A DNA stretch of 64,000 bases from Anaerolineaceae bacterium (GTDB lineage: Bacteria > Chloroflexota > Anaerolineae > Anaerolineales > Anaerolineaceae): the NCBI GenBank assembly GCA_016841365.1, contig JAENZI010000008.1, positions 93,192 to 157,191 on the forward strand. Reading direction: 5' to 3'. Of the stretch, positions 9,339-18,024 are shown in pieces. How positions within the stretch are numbered: position 1 is the first letter of the stretch; the number at the start of each line of letters is the position of its first letter. The translations under genes were made by a program, and so were the position numbers. Under the pieces are notes generated by a model. That model saw only the letters and a program-made list of their open reading frames with translations, ran no database searches and had not been told where the DNA came from.

Positions 9339-10110
9339 TTTTGGTCAAATCCAATCACAATATCCGGAATCGTTACATGGGTTTAAACGTGCGATTGTTC
9401 GAGAATATCTGCAATATAAAATTCTGCAAGGTCTATTTGAAAGTAATCTGGCAAGCAAAATCTCATTTTTAGGGGGCACGGCATTGAGGATTGTCTATGG
9501 GAATCGACGCTTTTCTGAGGATATTGACCTTGATAATTTTGGGTTGAGTTGGGAGGATTTTGAACGCCTGATTTCTGATGTCGTTCGATTATTAGAATTA
9601 GAAGGATTTGTGATAGAAGTTGACAAAGTGGCGAAGTCGGCTTTTCATTGCACGATTAAATTCCCGGATGTCTTATACAAGCACGGTTTATCGCCATTGC
9701 CTCAAGAGAAAATCAGAATACAGATTGATACTGTGAGCCAGGGATTTAATTATCGTCCTGATATGAAAATTCTAAATAAGTTCGATGTATTTACTCAAAT
9801 CCGTGTGACCCCGCTTTCGGTTTTGCTTTCACAAAAAATTTACACTGCGGCGAATCGAACACGCCCAAAAGGCAGAGATTTTTATGACATCATCTTTTTG
9901 CTTGGGCAAACGAAACCAAATTATGATTTTCTTAAGCTCAAAATCGGTGTCGATTCACCCGGACAATTAAGAGAATGGTTGTTAGAATACATTGAAGATA
10001 TGGATTTTATTTCTTTAACGAGGGATGTTGAGAATTTTCTGCTCATGGGGGGTGAAAAGCAGCGCGTGACTCTCTTTAGAGAATATTGGGAACAAGCTGA
10101 CTTAGATTAG
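9331..10110 (+). CDS. abiEii: AbiEii-family nucleotidyltransferase toxin
   Basis: A 259-residue DNA polymerase beta-type nucleotidyltransferase. The signature FLGGTALRIVYG (about 46-57) is followed by RRFSEDIDLDNFG, with the catalytic Asp pair at about 64 and 66. A Lys/Asp-containing motif RPKGRDFYDIIFLLG lies near residue 185, as in AbiEii/MenT toxins. These toxins transfer nucleotides to targets such as tRNA and arrest growth, which can limit phage spread. Start ATG 9331 has an ideal AAGGAGG 7 nt upstream, inside the end of abiEi. All key residues seem present, so the toxin is probably active. Confidence 0.87.
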   Translation: MLDFGQIQSQYPESLHGFKRAIVREYLQYKILQGLFESNLASKISFLGGTALRIVYGNRRFSEDIDLDNFGLSWEDFERLISDVVRLLELEGFVIEVDKVAKSAFHCTIKFPDVLYKHGLSPLPQEKIRIQIDTVSQGFNYRPDMKILNKFDVFTQIRVTPLSVLLSQKIYTAANRTRPKGRDFYDIIFLLGQTKPNYDFLKLKIGVDSPGQLREWLLEYIEDMDFISLTRDVENFLLMGGEKQRVTLFREYWEQADLD

Positions 10111-10179
10111 ACAGAAAATGTCATGTGAATAATTGCAGATGGATGCAGAGATTGAAATACCCTTCGGTCTTTTGGTAGA

Positions 10180-10638
10180 TCACCATATTTGCCAGATGAC
10201 AAGGTTGACAAGTACCCCGAGGACAATCCCCCCCACAGCTTCTGCTGGTGAGTGACCTAAAACCTCACGCAACTCCTGGAATTCTTCTGCAGGTTTGACC
10301 CGTTCAATTAAGATTTCTTTGATGATGCGATTGATCTGCTGGGCGTGGAAACCTGCCTGGCGGCGAATGTTGGTGGCATCGTAGACCACCACCATGGCAA
10401 TCGCAAAGGCTAACCCAAAGAGCGGTGTATCGAAACCCGCGTAGTGACCCACGCCAGCCGCTGCTGCTGTGACCACTGCCGAGTGCGAGCTGGGCATCCC
10501 GCCAGTTCCAAATAGTAGCGACCAATCCCATTCCTTTGTACGCAGATATTCAAGGGGCAATTTTAAGAGCTGTGCCATCAGGGATGAGATGATGCAGGCG
10601 ATGAAGACAGGGTTGTTAAAGATTCCAGAAAATGGCAT
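10180..10638 (-). CDS. Divergent PAP2 family membrane protein (DUF212, YuiD-like)
   Basis: About 152 residues with four hydrophobic segments. Typical DUF212 marks are GTGGMPSSHSAVVTAAAAGVG and YDATNIRRQAGFHAQQIN, followed by ELREVLGHSPAEAVGG; these resemble the phosphate-binding motifs of PAP2 phosphatases (SSH...H). The family is related to vanadium haloperoxidases and acid phosphatases; substrate unknown. I use ATG 10638, with GGAAG upstream inside the end of xseB; an in-frame TTG at 10659 would overlap xseB more. It is the last gene of the xseA-xseB transcript. Confidence 0.85.
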   Translation of the reverse strand: MPFSGIFNNPVFIACIISSLMAQLLKLPLEYLRTKEWDWSLLFGTGGMPSSHSAVVTAAAAGVGHYAGFDTPLFGLAFAIAMVVVYDATNIRRQAGFHAQQINRIIKEILIERVKPAEEFQELREVLGHSPAEAVGGIVLGVLVNLVIWQIW

Positions 10639-10642
10639 GTGA

Positions 10643-10882
10643 TCAATCTTCCGTTTCAAGGGGTTGGGTTGTGCCCATCGACAATTGGCGCACTCTCAAT
10701 TCGGCTTCTTCAAGCAGTTGGGCGCAGCGTTTCGCCAGCGCCTGGCCGCGTTCATACCGTTCCAGGGCTTGTTCAAGAGGCAGGTCTGCGCTTTCAAGTT
10801 CCGCCACATTAGATTGGAGCGCTTTGAAGGCTGTCTCAAAATCCATGTTTTGGATTTCATCCAGGTTAATTTTGTCCGTCAT
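10643..10882 (-). CDS. xseB: Exodeoxyribonuclease VII small subunit
   Basis: A 79-residue protein starting MTDKINLDEIQNMDFETAF, with the family pattern of two helices (ELESADLPLEQALERYERG, then RCAQLLEEAELRVRQL). It binds the large subunit XseA, and several copies form a coiled stalk of the nuclease, which degrades single-stranded DNA to oligonucleotides. The ATG at 10882 lies 17 nt inside the end of xseA, so the subunits are translationally coupled. The longer frame to 10951 is just overlap with xseA. Confidence 0.93.
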   Translation of the reverse strand: MTDKINLDEIQNMDFETAFKALQSNVAELESADLPLEQALERYERGQALAKRCAQLLEEAELRVRQLSMGTTQPLETED

Positions 10883-12119
10883 GGTCTTTCTCCTGTTTTG
10901 ATTGTAAGATTTGGGCTGCCAGCATCCCCTGGCTGAGTTGAATATCGACAATGTCTTGGGGTGAAACCTCCACGGCAGTTTTTATGATACTTCCATCGGA
11001 TTGACGGGTCACAATTGCATAGCCGCGCTGGAGAACTGCCTTCGGGCTCAGGCTTCGCAACGATTGCTGCAGGTTCTCAAGCTGCAAGTTTTTCCGTTTC
11101 ATTTGAGTATCGGCTGCTCTTAAGAGCCGTGCGCTGACCTCATCCAGGCGCTGGCGATAGGTGTCGATTTGGTGAGAGGGTGAAAGTCGTGCCAGTTGAT
11201 TGAACATCTGGCTTTGGTCATACTTTAGGTCAGATAGTCTCTCGGTGATGATCGAAGTATGTTGGTTTGCAGCTTCCATCACAATGGCAATCAATTCTGC
11301 ACGGTCAGGCGCAGCGACTTCTGCGGCTGCCGTGGGGGTTGGGGCACGCAGATCTGCCGCGAAATCCGTCAGAGTGGAATCGGTTTCATGCCCTACACCA
11401 GAGATAACGGGTATGGGTGACTCAGCTACCGCTCGCACAACCATCTCATCGTTGAACGCCCACAGGTCTTCTATCGATCCACCGCCGCGCCCGATTAAGA
11501 TCACGTCTGGATGGACTTCCGCGATCAGACGTTGAAAGGCGGCTATAATGCCTGGCGGTGCGTCAATCCCCTGCACCTGCGTCGGCGCGATGACCACTTC
11601 TGCGATCGGATACCGCCGGCGGAGTGTATTGAGCATATCTTGCAGGGCTGCACCTGTCGGAGAAGTGATGATGCCAATCACACGGGGAAGTTCAGGCGTG
11701 GGCTGTTTTCTTTCCTCGTCAAAGAGCCCTTCCGCTTCAAGTTTGGCTTTGAGGCGTAAAAATTCCTGGTAAAGTGCACCCTCGCCGGCAGGTTTGAGCG
11801 TGTCAATGTAAAGCTGAACCTGGCCTGACACCTCATAGACACTCATACTGCCATGTGCCTGAATGGCTAAACCATCTCTCGGGTTGAAGTTTAGGCGGTC
11901 AGCGGCATTGCGCCACATCACGCAGCGGATTGCAGACTGGCTGTCTTTGAGCGTGAAGTACAGATGGCCGGAAGCGGGACGCGCGAAATTAGAGATCTCC
12001 CCTTCTACCCAGATATCTTGAAGGATTTCGTCGCTTTCAAGCAACTGCCTGAGATAGCTGTTGACCTGGCTGACGGAAAGGACATGTGTCGGTTGAAAAA
12101 ACGAAAATTGTTCTGTCAT
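10866..12119 (-). CDS. xseA: Exodeoxyribonuclease VII large subunit
   Basis: A 417-residue protein. The N-terminal OB-fold reads LSVSQVNSYLRQLLE then IWVEGEISNFARPASGHLYFTLKD. The catalytic domain has TSPTGAALQDMLNTLRRRYP, ILIGRGGGSIEDLWAFND and PVISGVGHETDSTLTDFAAD, all strongly conserved. It ends with a long coiled-coil region that binds XseB. The start is ATG 12119 (MTEQFSFF); the open frame to 12173 encodes an unconserved hydrophobic stretch. It is first in a three-gene minus-strand operon, divergent from the HIT gene. Confidence 0.95.
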   Translation of the reverse strand: MTEQFSFFQPTHVLSVSQVNSYLRQLLESDEILQDIWVEGEISNFARPASGHLYFTLKDSQSAIRCVMWRNAADRLNFNPRDGLAIQAHGSMSVYEVSGQVQLYIDTLKPAGEGALYQEFLRLKAKLEAEGLFDEERKQPTPELPRVIGIITSPTGAALQDMLNTLRRRYPIAEVVIAPTQVQGIDAPPGIIAAFQRLIAEVHPDVILIGRGGGSIEDLWAFNDEMVVRAVAESPIPVISGVGHETDSTLTDFAADLRAPTPTAAAEVAAPDRAELIAIVMEAANQHTSIITERLSDLKYDQSQMFNQLARLSPSHQIDTYRQRLDEVSARLLRAADTQMKRKNLQLENLQQSLRSLSPKAVLQRGYAIVTRQSDGSIIKTAVEVSPQDIVDIQLSQGMLAAQILQSKQEKDHDGQN

Positions 12120-12249
12120 GATGTTGATTTTCAGTCTTGGGGCTAGGAAAAATGCCACGCCTAAGTATAACAAAAAATTGCCGGTTTGTTTTTCTGATAC
12201 AATTAATCTTACCTTGTAAGCAATGATTAAGTAGATAAGGATTGAAACA

Positions 12250-12738
12250 TTGGACCATATCTGGACTCCCTGGCGAATGAAATATATTCAGGAAGAGCAC
12301 AATGATCAAGGCTGCATTTTTTGCCAGGCAGCAGAGGCATCTGATGACGCTGCACACCTTGTGTTTTTCAGGGGCGAGAAGGTATTTATGATCCTCAATC
12401 GCTATCCCTACACCAGCGGCCATGTGATGTGCGTTCCGTACGCACATCAGGCTAACTTGCAAGCATTGGATGAGGTTACCAGGGACGAAATGATGGCATT
12501 GACCTGCAAAGCGGTAGCGGTGCTGCAATCGGTATATTCGCCGGACGGTTTTAACGTTGGACTGAACTTAGGAAAGATGGCCGGCGCAGGGATTGAGGAA
12601 CATTTGCATATGCATATTGTTCCACGCTGGGCGGGTGATACTAACTTTATGGCGAGCGTGGGTAACACCAGGATCTTGCCTGAGTCATTGACAGAAACCT
12701 ACGATAGGGTCAAAGCCGCCTGGCACCAGGTGGATTAA
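12250..12738 (+). CDS. HIT family protein (Ap4A phosphorylase/hydrolase-like)
   Basis: A 162-residue histidine-triad protein starting at TTG, with AAGGA about 9 nt upstream. The N-terminus WTPWRMKYI and CIFC (a zinc-type Cys pair) are typical of bacterial Ap4A-phosphorylase-like HIT proteins. The active-site triad is HLHMHIVPRW, where the middle His is the nucleophile forming a nucleotidyl-His intermediate. FNVGLNLGKMAGAGIEEHLH precedes it. Likely role: cleavage of dinucleoside polyphosphates or adenylylated compounds. A second HIT protein lies at 45.2 kb. Confidence 0.92.
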   Translation: MDHIWTPWRMKYIQEEHNDQGCIFCQAAEASDDAAHLVFFRGEKVFMILNRYPYTSGHVMCVPYAHQANLQALDEVTRDEMMALTCKAVAVLQSVYSPDGFNVGLNLGKMAGAGIEEHLHMHIVPRWAGDTNFMASVGNTRILPESLTETYDRVKAAWHQVD

Positions 12739-12760
12739 CCCCTATAAGAGACGCAAAAAC

Positions 12761-12790
12761 AAAGACATCCCAATTGGGATGTCTTTTGGT
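12761..12790. terminator. Bidirectional intrinsic terminator
   Basis: A perfect stem AAAGACATCCC (12761-12771) / GGGATGTCTTT (12776-12786) with an AATT loop, A-rich on one side and T-rich on the other. It lies between convergent genes and can serve both. Confidence 0.85.
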
Positions 12791-12818
12791 GTTAATGGAT
12801 CATTATGAAAACTTTCTC

Positions 12819-13331
12819 TTAAGCACGTTTCTGTTTGTTTGAGAAGAGCACCCGCACCAGTGAGATCAAACCCAAGGCGATCAGCAATATTGGCCAATAT
12901 TGGAAAAAGTCGTTTTCGATACCGAATGCTGTGCCAAAGGCAAAGAACAGAACGCCGCTGATTATGATCATAGTCAAGCCGCCGCTCAGGGCTTCCTTTA
13001 GGCTCCGGTCAATAATCCCGCTGAGAATGATGCCCACCCCGACAAACCCGGGGATCAGCGACCAGATGTAAGACCAGCTTTCCCAGTTTCCGGTCATATT
13101 TTGGTAATAGAAAATACCGCCAATTCCGCCGATGATGGCCGCAGGCACAGCCAGACCGCCGATACCCGAGAGGATTGCCCACAACAAGAAGACAAAGCCC
13201 ATACCGATGATCAGAACGGGCCACTCCCAAAACGAGAATAGCTCAGGGAAGATTTCATTGGCAAGGAAAAGCAAGCCTAAGAGGATCAGGATAATCCCGC
13301 TGACAATACTTGATCTGCGATTTCGATTCAT
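12819..13331 (-). CDS. LiaF/LiaI-like integral membrane protein
   Basis: A 170-residue protein with about five hydrophobic segments. The opening, RRSSIVSGIILILLGLLFLANE, then WPVLIIGMGFVFLL, matches the LiaI-LiaF-like transmembrane region (DUF5668 type) in which each repeat ends in a WPVLLI/WPILLI motif; a second copy, FQYWPILLIALGLISLVR, lies near the C-terminus. In Firmicutes such proteins take part in envelope-stress sensing; the function here is unknown. The lipoprotein at 13402-14148 is upstream on the same strand (70-nt gap), and proteins with these two folds are often neighbours or fused. Confidence 0.72.
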   Translation of the reverse strand: MNRNRRSSIVSGIILILLGLLFLANEIFPELFSFWEWPVLIIGMGFVFLLWAILSGIGGLAVPAAIIGGIGGIFYYQNMTGNWESWSYIWSLIPGFVGVGIILSGIIDRSLKEALSGGLTMIIISGVLFFAFGTAFGIENDFFQYWPILLIALGLISLVRVLFSNKQKRA

Positions 13332-13401
13332 AAGATGACTCCTTAGGTTAGTACAAGAAGAAAATGGATTAGATTAATACGTTCCAGGTGCGCCGGTGAG
13401 G

Positions 13402-14148
13402 TTACTTTTCGCCAAGACTCTTGATGTTGCCGAGACCGTTGACATCCTGGGTGACGACAGGCGTACCGTAATAGTTGAGTGTACCGCCGCCATCGATTTT
13501 GATATCAAGGCTTTCGGATGCCCATACAGTTGCTGTGCCTAACCCATTGATTTCAATGTCTGTTCGATCTGTTTGAAGGTCATCGGCGTTGTAATTGGCG
13601 GTGCCGTCAATGTTTACGGTTTGCGAATTGACCTGCCCATCAACGAGGATCGTGGCAGCACCGGATACCTCGACAGTCAGGGTTTCTGCGGTTAGATCCT
13701 GGATATTGATCTTCCCGGTGCCGTTGATCTCCAATACCAGCGAGGACGTTTCCAGGGCGGTTGCCTCAATCTCACCTGCGCCATTGAGTATGATAGCGCT
13801 CAGGTCTGTGAGGGTCAAGTCATAGACGATCCCGCGGGTGGGGATGACGCTCGTCCGCCAGGGTTGGTCTCGAAAGCCAAGCACCAGTTTGTCTCCCACC
13901 ACATCGGAGGTGATTTCTTTCAAGATGTTATCCTCAGCCGTTATTTCGAGGGCTTCAGATGACCCCTGGGTGATGCGCAGTTGCCCAATGCCATCAATCT
14001 CGATCTGGTCAAACCCATCGACAGAACGGCTTTCGGTGGCGAGAACGCCTGAACCGCGTACGACATCGAAAAACGGGAGATTGCACGCGCTGAGTGCAAA
14101 TGTGGATAGAATTAATATCGTCAAGATGGATAGTTTTTTATTTTTCAT
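13402..14148 (-). CDS. Head GIN domain (DUF2807) lipoprotein
   Basis: About 248 residues. The N-terminus MKNKKLSILTILILSTFALSAC carries a clear lipoprotein signal with lipobox LSAC. The mature part is a beta-helix-like auto-transporter adhesin head (GIN) domain: VDGFDQIEIDGIGQLRITQG, then repeated strands with INGAGEIEA, INGTGKI, VSGAATI and INGLGTA. Start ATG 14148 has AAGGAA upstream; the frame extends to 14181 without support. Function is not established; the family is surface-exposed and common in Bacteroidota and Chloroflexota. A cytoplasmic paralogue is at 46.4 kb. Confidence 0.85.
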   Translation of the reverse strand: MKNKKLSILTILILSTFALSACNLPFFDVVRGSGVLATESRSVDGFDQIEIDGIGQLRITQGSSEALEITAEDNILKEITSDVVGDKLVLGFRDQPWRTSVIPTRGIVYDLTLTDLSAIILNGAGEIEATALETSSLVLEINGTGKINIQDLTAETLTVEVSGAATILVDGQVNSQTVNIDGTANYNADDLQTDRTDIEINGLGTATVWASESLDIKIDGGGTLNYYGTPVVTQDVNGLGNIKSLGEK

Positions 14149-14378
14149 ATTTGTCTTTCCTTTTACGTAATATTGGTTCATATTTAAGTATACGGGAAAA
14201 TGTTTGAAAGGTTGCAGGATTCATCATACTGCATACTACTGAACGTAAAAATGATGCTTAATCAGTGGTGAGAATCAAAGCGCATATGTTAAGCCTATGC
14301 ATGACATATGATTCTTGACAAAAATTGTCTTATAATAAAGCAACTCAATGAACCAAACCTAACAAAAAGAGGCAGACC

Positions 14379-16289
14379 ATGTCTTATGATGATTTCACAC
14401 CGCAACCCGAACCACAACCACAACCAGGCGCATCAAAACAGCGAACTGCATTGCTGATTGGATGCGGTGTGGTAGTGTTAGTGATGCTGTGCGTGGTTGG
14501 CCTGCTGGTTTTTGGCGGTATCTCGGGAATATTTTCCATCTTCAGCGGCGCCGAATCGGAACTCAATGTGGCGGTGATCGGACCCAATTCTGCTGTGGAA
14601 GTGGGCGATGATTTTTCAATAAACATTTCATTGGGCAACGTTGGCACTAAGAATGTGACCGTAACAGAAATTCTGCTGCCCGACACGCTATTGGCTGGTG
14701 CTGAGTTGAACAGCGTATCGCCGGAGGCGCTAACGGTGGATGAGGCAGAAGGTAATACAAGTTACAGCTATGATCTGATGATCGCGCCAACCGGAGAGGA
14801 AACGATCCAATTTAACTTTACTGCCCGCCAGGCAGGTGAGATCAGCGGTTCGATTGAAGTGCGAGCAGGAGCATCAGTGTTTGCGCAACCCATCAATATT
14901 TCAATCATCGAGAGCGAGGTTGTTGTTGCAACCGACACCAGCCCGGTGACAGAATTGGGTGAAGTGATCCCTTACCGATCCGTTGTGCAAATCATCGCAC
15001 TGGTTGAGGTAAATGGACAGTTGGTCGAAGGCTGGACTGGTTCAGGCACAGTTGTTTCTGAGGATGGATTGATCCTGACCAATGCCCACGTCATCCTTTC
15101 AGACCGTTATTATGAAGTTATAGATTTAGTCGTGGCGATTACCACCGCCCAGGACCAACCGCCTGAGGAGCGATTTTATGCCGATGTGATGCAAGCGGAT
15201 GCCGATTTGGACCTGGCAGTGATCAAGGTGCGTTCAGACCTTGACGGCGGTCTGGCAAATTTCAGTTCTTATGGGATTGAACCGGTGGTGATTGGCGATT
15301 CGGACACACTCTCTTTGGGCGATCAAATCGTGATCATGGGTTACCCGGGCATTGGCGGCGCGACGATCACTCTGACTCGGGGTGAGGTCAGCGGGTTTAC
15401 GTCTGAAGCGCCTTATGGCAACCGGGCATTCATCAAGACATCGGCGACAATCGCGGGCGGCAACAGCGGGGGACTGGCAGCCACACCTCGGGGCGAGCTG
15501 ATTGGTATTCCTACCCAGGTCGGCTCGGGAGATATTGGCAACATGGTCGTCGATTGCCGACCTTTGGCGGATACAAACCGGGATGGGTTTGTGGATGAAA
15601 GTGATAATTGCGTCCCGACAGGCGGGTTCATCAATGCGCTCAGGCCGATCAAACTTGCCCAACCGATGATCGAAGCGGCTGCTGCGGGTGAGATTTCAAT
15701 CAGTGAAACGATCGATAACCGGGCTCAAGAAGAATTTGAACCGGAAGGGGATATGATGTTCGTTGAGGATTTTTCGGACAACAGCAATGGCTGGAACCTG
15801 TTCGATGAACCAGAAGGGACCGCCCGAATCACGGATGGGATGCTGGTGTTTGATGTGTATGTAGAGGGGATGGTGCTGTGGTCTGTGCTGCCGGACACTT
15901 ATGAAAGCCTGGTGATGGTGGCGGATGTTGAGGTGATAGAGCCCGCCGGAGACAGCAATTTTGGTTTTGTATGCGGTTTTGTGGATAGTGACAACTTCAC
16001 CATGCTTGAGATCAGCGAAGATGGCTATTATTCGATCTGGAAATATGAAGATGATAAATATGTTTCTCTGGTGGAATGGACTTATTCTAACCAGATTGCG
16101 GCGGGTGGGCCATATTTACTCGGTGCTTATTGCGGGCCTGACGGTCTGGCATTGGCGCTTGAGGATACCCTGCTGGCAGAAATCACTGATCCCAACTACG
16201 TCCCGGGGCTGGTCGGATTGACGGTTGAAAGCTGGGAAAATCCCAGGGCTAAAATTGGGTTTGATAATTTCTATATCATGGAACCATGA
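14379..16289 (+). CDS. Membrane-anchored trypsin-like serine protease with Ca-binding loop and C-terminal beta-sandwich
   Basis: A 636-residue protein. Residues 1-22 are a Pro/Gln-rich cytoplasmic head, about 25-60 a single TM segment, and about 65-180 a beta-sandwich resembling DUF11/CARDB-like repeats (VEVGDDFSINISLGNVGTKN). The S1C-type protease follows: GSGTVVSEDGLILTNAHV (His237), DADLDLAVIKV (Asp278) and GGNSGG (Ser363), so the catalytic triad is complete. An insertion DTNRDGFVDESDNC (398-411) looks like a dockerin or thrombospondin-type calcium loop. The final 180 residues (FVEDFSDNSNGW...IGFDNFYI) resemble a LamG/concanavalin-like domain. No PDZ domain, unlike HtrA. Probable envelope protease. 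Confidence 0.85.
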   Translation: MSYDDFTPQPEPQPQPGASKQRTALLIGCGVVVLVMLCVVGLLVFGGISGIFSIFSGAESELNVAVIGPNSAVEVGDDFSINISLGNVGTKNVTVTEILLPDTLLAGAELNSVSPEALTVDEAEGNTSYSYDLMIAPTGEETIQFNFTARQAGEISGSIEVRAGASVFAQPINISIIESEVVVATDTSPVTELGEVIPYRSVVQIIALVEVNGQLVEGWTGSGTVVSEDGLILTNAHVILSDRYYEVIDLVVAITTAQDQPPEERFYADVMQADADLDLAVIKVRSDLDGGLANFSSYGIEPVVIGDSDTLSLGDQIVIMGYPGIGGATITLTRGEVSGFTSEAPYGNRAFIKTSATIAGGNSGGLAATPRGELIGIPTQVGSGDIGNMVVDCRPLADTNRDGFVDESDNCVPTGGFINALRPIKLAQPMIEAAAAGEISISETIDNRAQEEFEPEGDMMFVEDFSDNSNGWNLFDEPEGTARITDGMLVFDVYVEGMVLWSVLPDTYESLVMVADVEVIEPAGDSNFGFVCGFVDSDNFTMLEISEDGYYSIWKYEDDKYVSLVEWTYSNQIAAGGPYLLGAYCGPDGLALALEDTLLAEITDPNYVPGLVGLTVESWENPRAKIGFDNFYIMEP

Positions 16290-16306
16290 TCGAGGGATTA
16301 AGAATA

Positions 16307-16346
16307 AACCCCCAGGAGAGTGAGTCTTACTGGGGGTTGTTTATTT
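16307..16346. terminator. Intrinsic terminator between convergent genes
   Basis: AACCCCCAG (16307-16315) pairs with CTGGGGGTT (16330-16338), with a 14-nt loop and then GTTTATTT. It serves the protease gene and touches the 3' end of the minus-strand operon. Confidence 0.8.
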
Positions 16347-18021
16347 AATCGACGGTATAGCCTGTTTCTTGAATGAACTTGTCGCGGTTTGCCAGGCGGG
16401 CGGTTTTACCGGAACTGGTTTTAATAATCCAGCCTTCATCAACCAGGTGAACATGCCTGAGTGCTACAGCCGATCCCTGGGTGACGGTTTGGCGGATGTC
16501 GTTGGCAATGCGCTGTTTTTCCTCAGGTTCGGCATCATCTACTTCGGCAACGATCACCACCTGTTCTGTGCCGGCACGTTGGGAGAAGATGCCAAAGGCA
16601 ACCACACGTCCAGGGTGGACGCCAGGCACGGTCATAGAAAGGCGCTCCAGGTCTTGCGGGTAAATGTTCTTCCCGCCGACGATGATCAGATCCTTTTTGC
16701 GCCCTGTAATGAAAACTTCACCGTTCAGCATATATCCAAAATCACCGGTCAAATACCAGCCATCCAAAAAGCTTTGTTCGGTGACATTTGGGCGGTGATA
16801 ATAGGAGGTCAACATACAATTTGATCGCAGTGCAATCTCGCCGATATGCCGTTCCGGCAGGGTTTTGCCCTCTGCATCAATCACTTTAACTTCTGTGTTT
16901 GGGATGGGCGGTCCTGCCGATACCATATTGATGGTCGGGCGATTCTCTATTGCCGGTTGGGCAATCCGATCCACCTGGAGTGATTCCCGGTCAATGGGGT
17001 CGATGGTCACCGGGCTATTAATGCCCCCCTGGGTGACAGCGAATGTATTTTCAGCCATGGCATAGCTTGTTGCTAATGCGCTTTCTTTAAAGCCATAAGG
17101 CTGAAAAGTCTCTAAAAAGAGCTGATGGCTCTCGTGGCGCATGGGTTCAGAACAATTGATGACTGCCCGCCATGAGCTGAGATCTACACCCTCCATGTGA
17201 CGGGGGCGGATTTTTGTAGCGCAGAAGTTGTAGGCAAAATTGGGCAGCCACACCAACGTGCCTTTGTATTTACTGACGGCATGCATCAACCGGTAAGGGG
17301 CACGCACCCAGTCGAAGGGCGACATCAAAACAAGGGGGAGGCCGTAAAGCAGCGGCATGAGGAAACCCGCAATCAGACCCATATCATGGTAAAGCGGCAA
17401 CCAGCTCACGACAACATCCTCAGGGCTGATGTGCAACACATCGGCATAGGTAGTGATCTGGTTCAGAACGGCTTGGTGTGAAAGCGCAACGCCTTTTTGC
17501 AAGCCCGTCGTCCCTGAGGAATGCTGCAAAAGCACGACATCTTCCGGTTGCCGGCGGTTGAGGTCGAAGCTTGGCTGACCGGTTTTGCCGATATCCTCGG
17601 CGATGATCACCGTTCGCACAGAATCGCCTGTTTTAAGTGCAGACCGGACTTCATTCTCAAAATTTGCGAAAGTGATAATGGCGGCAGGTTGGGTTACATC
17701 AATCAGTGCGGAAAGGTCAGCTCGGTAACGGTCTGGCTGCAATTTTTCTGTCAGGTAGGGCATGATGGATGGGATTGCCCCATGCAGGATGATGCCAAAG
17801 TAGGAATAAATCAAGTCCTCGCCATGCTGGAGGATCAGCAGGACAACTTCACCCGGTTTGATTCCCTGGTTTTCAAGCGCTTGTTGCGTACCGACAGCAC
17901 GGTTGAGGAGGTCACGGTAGGTGATGGGCAAATCTTCCTGACCGGCGTGCTGCAAGTAGATTGCCACCTGGTCTGCTTTGTTTTCATAATTCGATTTTAA
18001 AATGTGATGAAAGGTCTGCAT
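16345..18021 (-). CDS. Fatty-acyl-AMP ligase-like adenylating enzyme (DltA position of a dlt-like operon)
   Basis: A 558-residue ANL-superfamily enzyme. The ATP-binding loop is LLQHSSGTTGLQKGVALSH (about 165-183). SWLPLYHDMGLIAGFLMPL (about 206) is characteristic of fatty-acyl-AMP ligases (FAAL). DGWYLTGDFGYM and GRKKDLIIVGGKNIYPQDLE are the hinge motifs, and KTSSGKTAR carries the catalytic Lys near residue 539. The enzyme should form an acyl-AMP and load it on the ACP encoded 3 nt upstream. D-alanine ligase (DltA) holds this role in true dlt operons; the motifs here suit a carboxylic acid of lipid type instead. Substrate is inferred, not shown. Last gene of the operon. Confidence 0.85.
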   Translation of the reverse strand: MQTFHHILKSNYENKADQVAIYLQHAGQEDLPITYRDLLNRAVGTQQALENQGIKPGEVVLLILQHGEDLIYSYFGIILHGAIPSIMPYLTEKLQPDRYRADLSALIDVTQPAAIITFANFENEVRSALKTGDSVRTVIIAEDIGKTGQPSFDLNRRQPEDVVLLQHSSGTTGLQKGVALSHQAVLNQITTYADVLHISPEDVVVSWLPLYHDMGLIAGFLMPLLYGLPLVLMSPFDWVRAPYRLMHAVSKYKGTLVWLPNFAYNFCATKIRPRHMEGVDLSSWRAVINCSEPMRHESHQLFLETFQPYGFKESALATSYAMAENTFAVTQGGINSPVTIDPIDRESLQVDRIAQPAIENRPTINMVSAGPPIPNTEVKVIDAEGKTLPERHIGEIALRSNCMLTSYYHRPNVTEQSFLDGWYLTGDFGYMLNGEVFITGRKKDLIIVGGKNIYPQDLERLSMTVPGVHPGRVVAFGIFSQRAGTEQVVIVAEVDDAEPEEKQRIANDIRQTVTQGSAVALRHVHLVDEGWIIKTSSGKTARLANRDKFIQETGYTVD

Positions 18022-18024
18022 CCT

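Noticed and set aside
14315..14336. TTGACA followed by TATAAT upstream of the serine protease gene
   Set aside because: The spacer is only 10 nt, too short for a normal promoter. GACAA-AAA-TTGTC inside is a small palindrome, but nothing else supports an operator.
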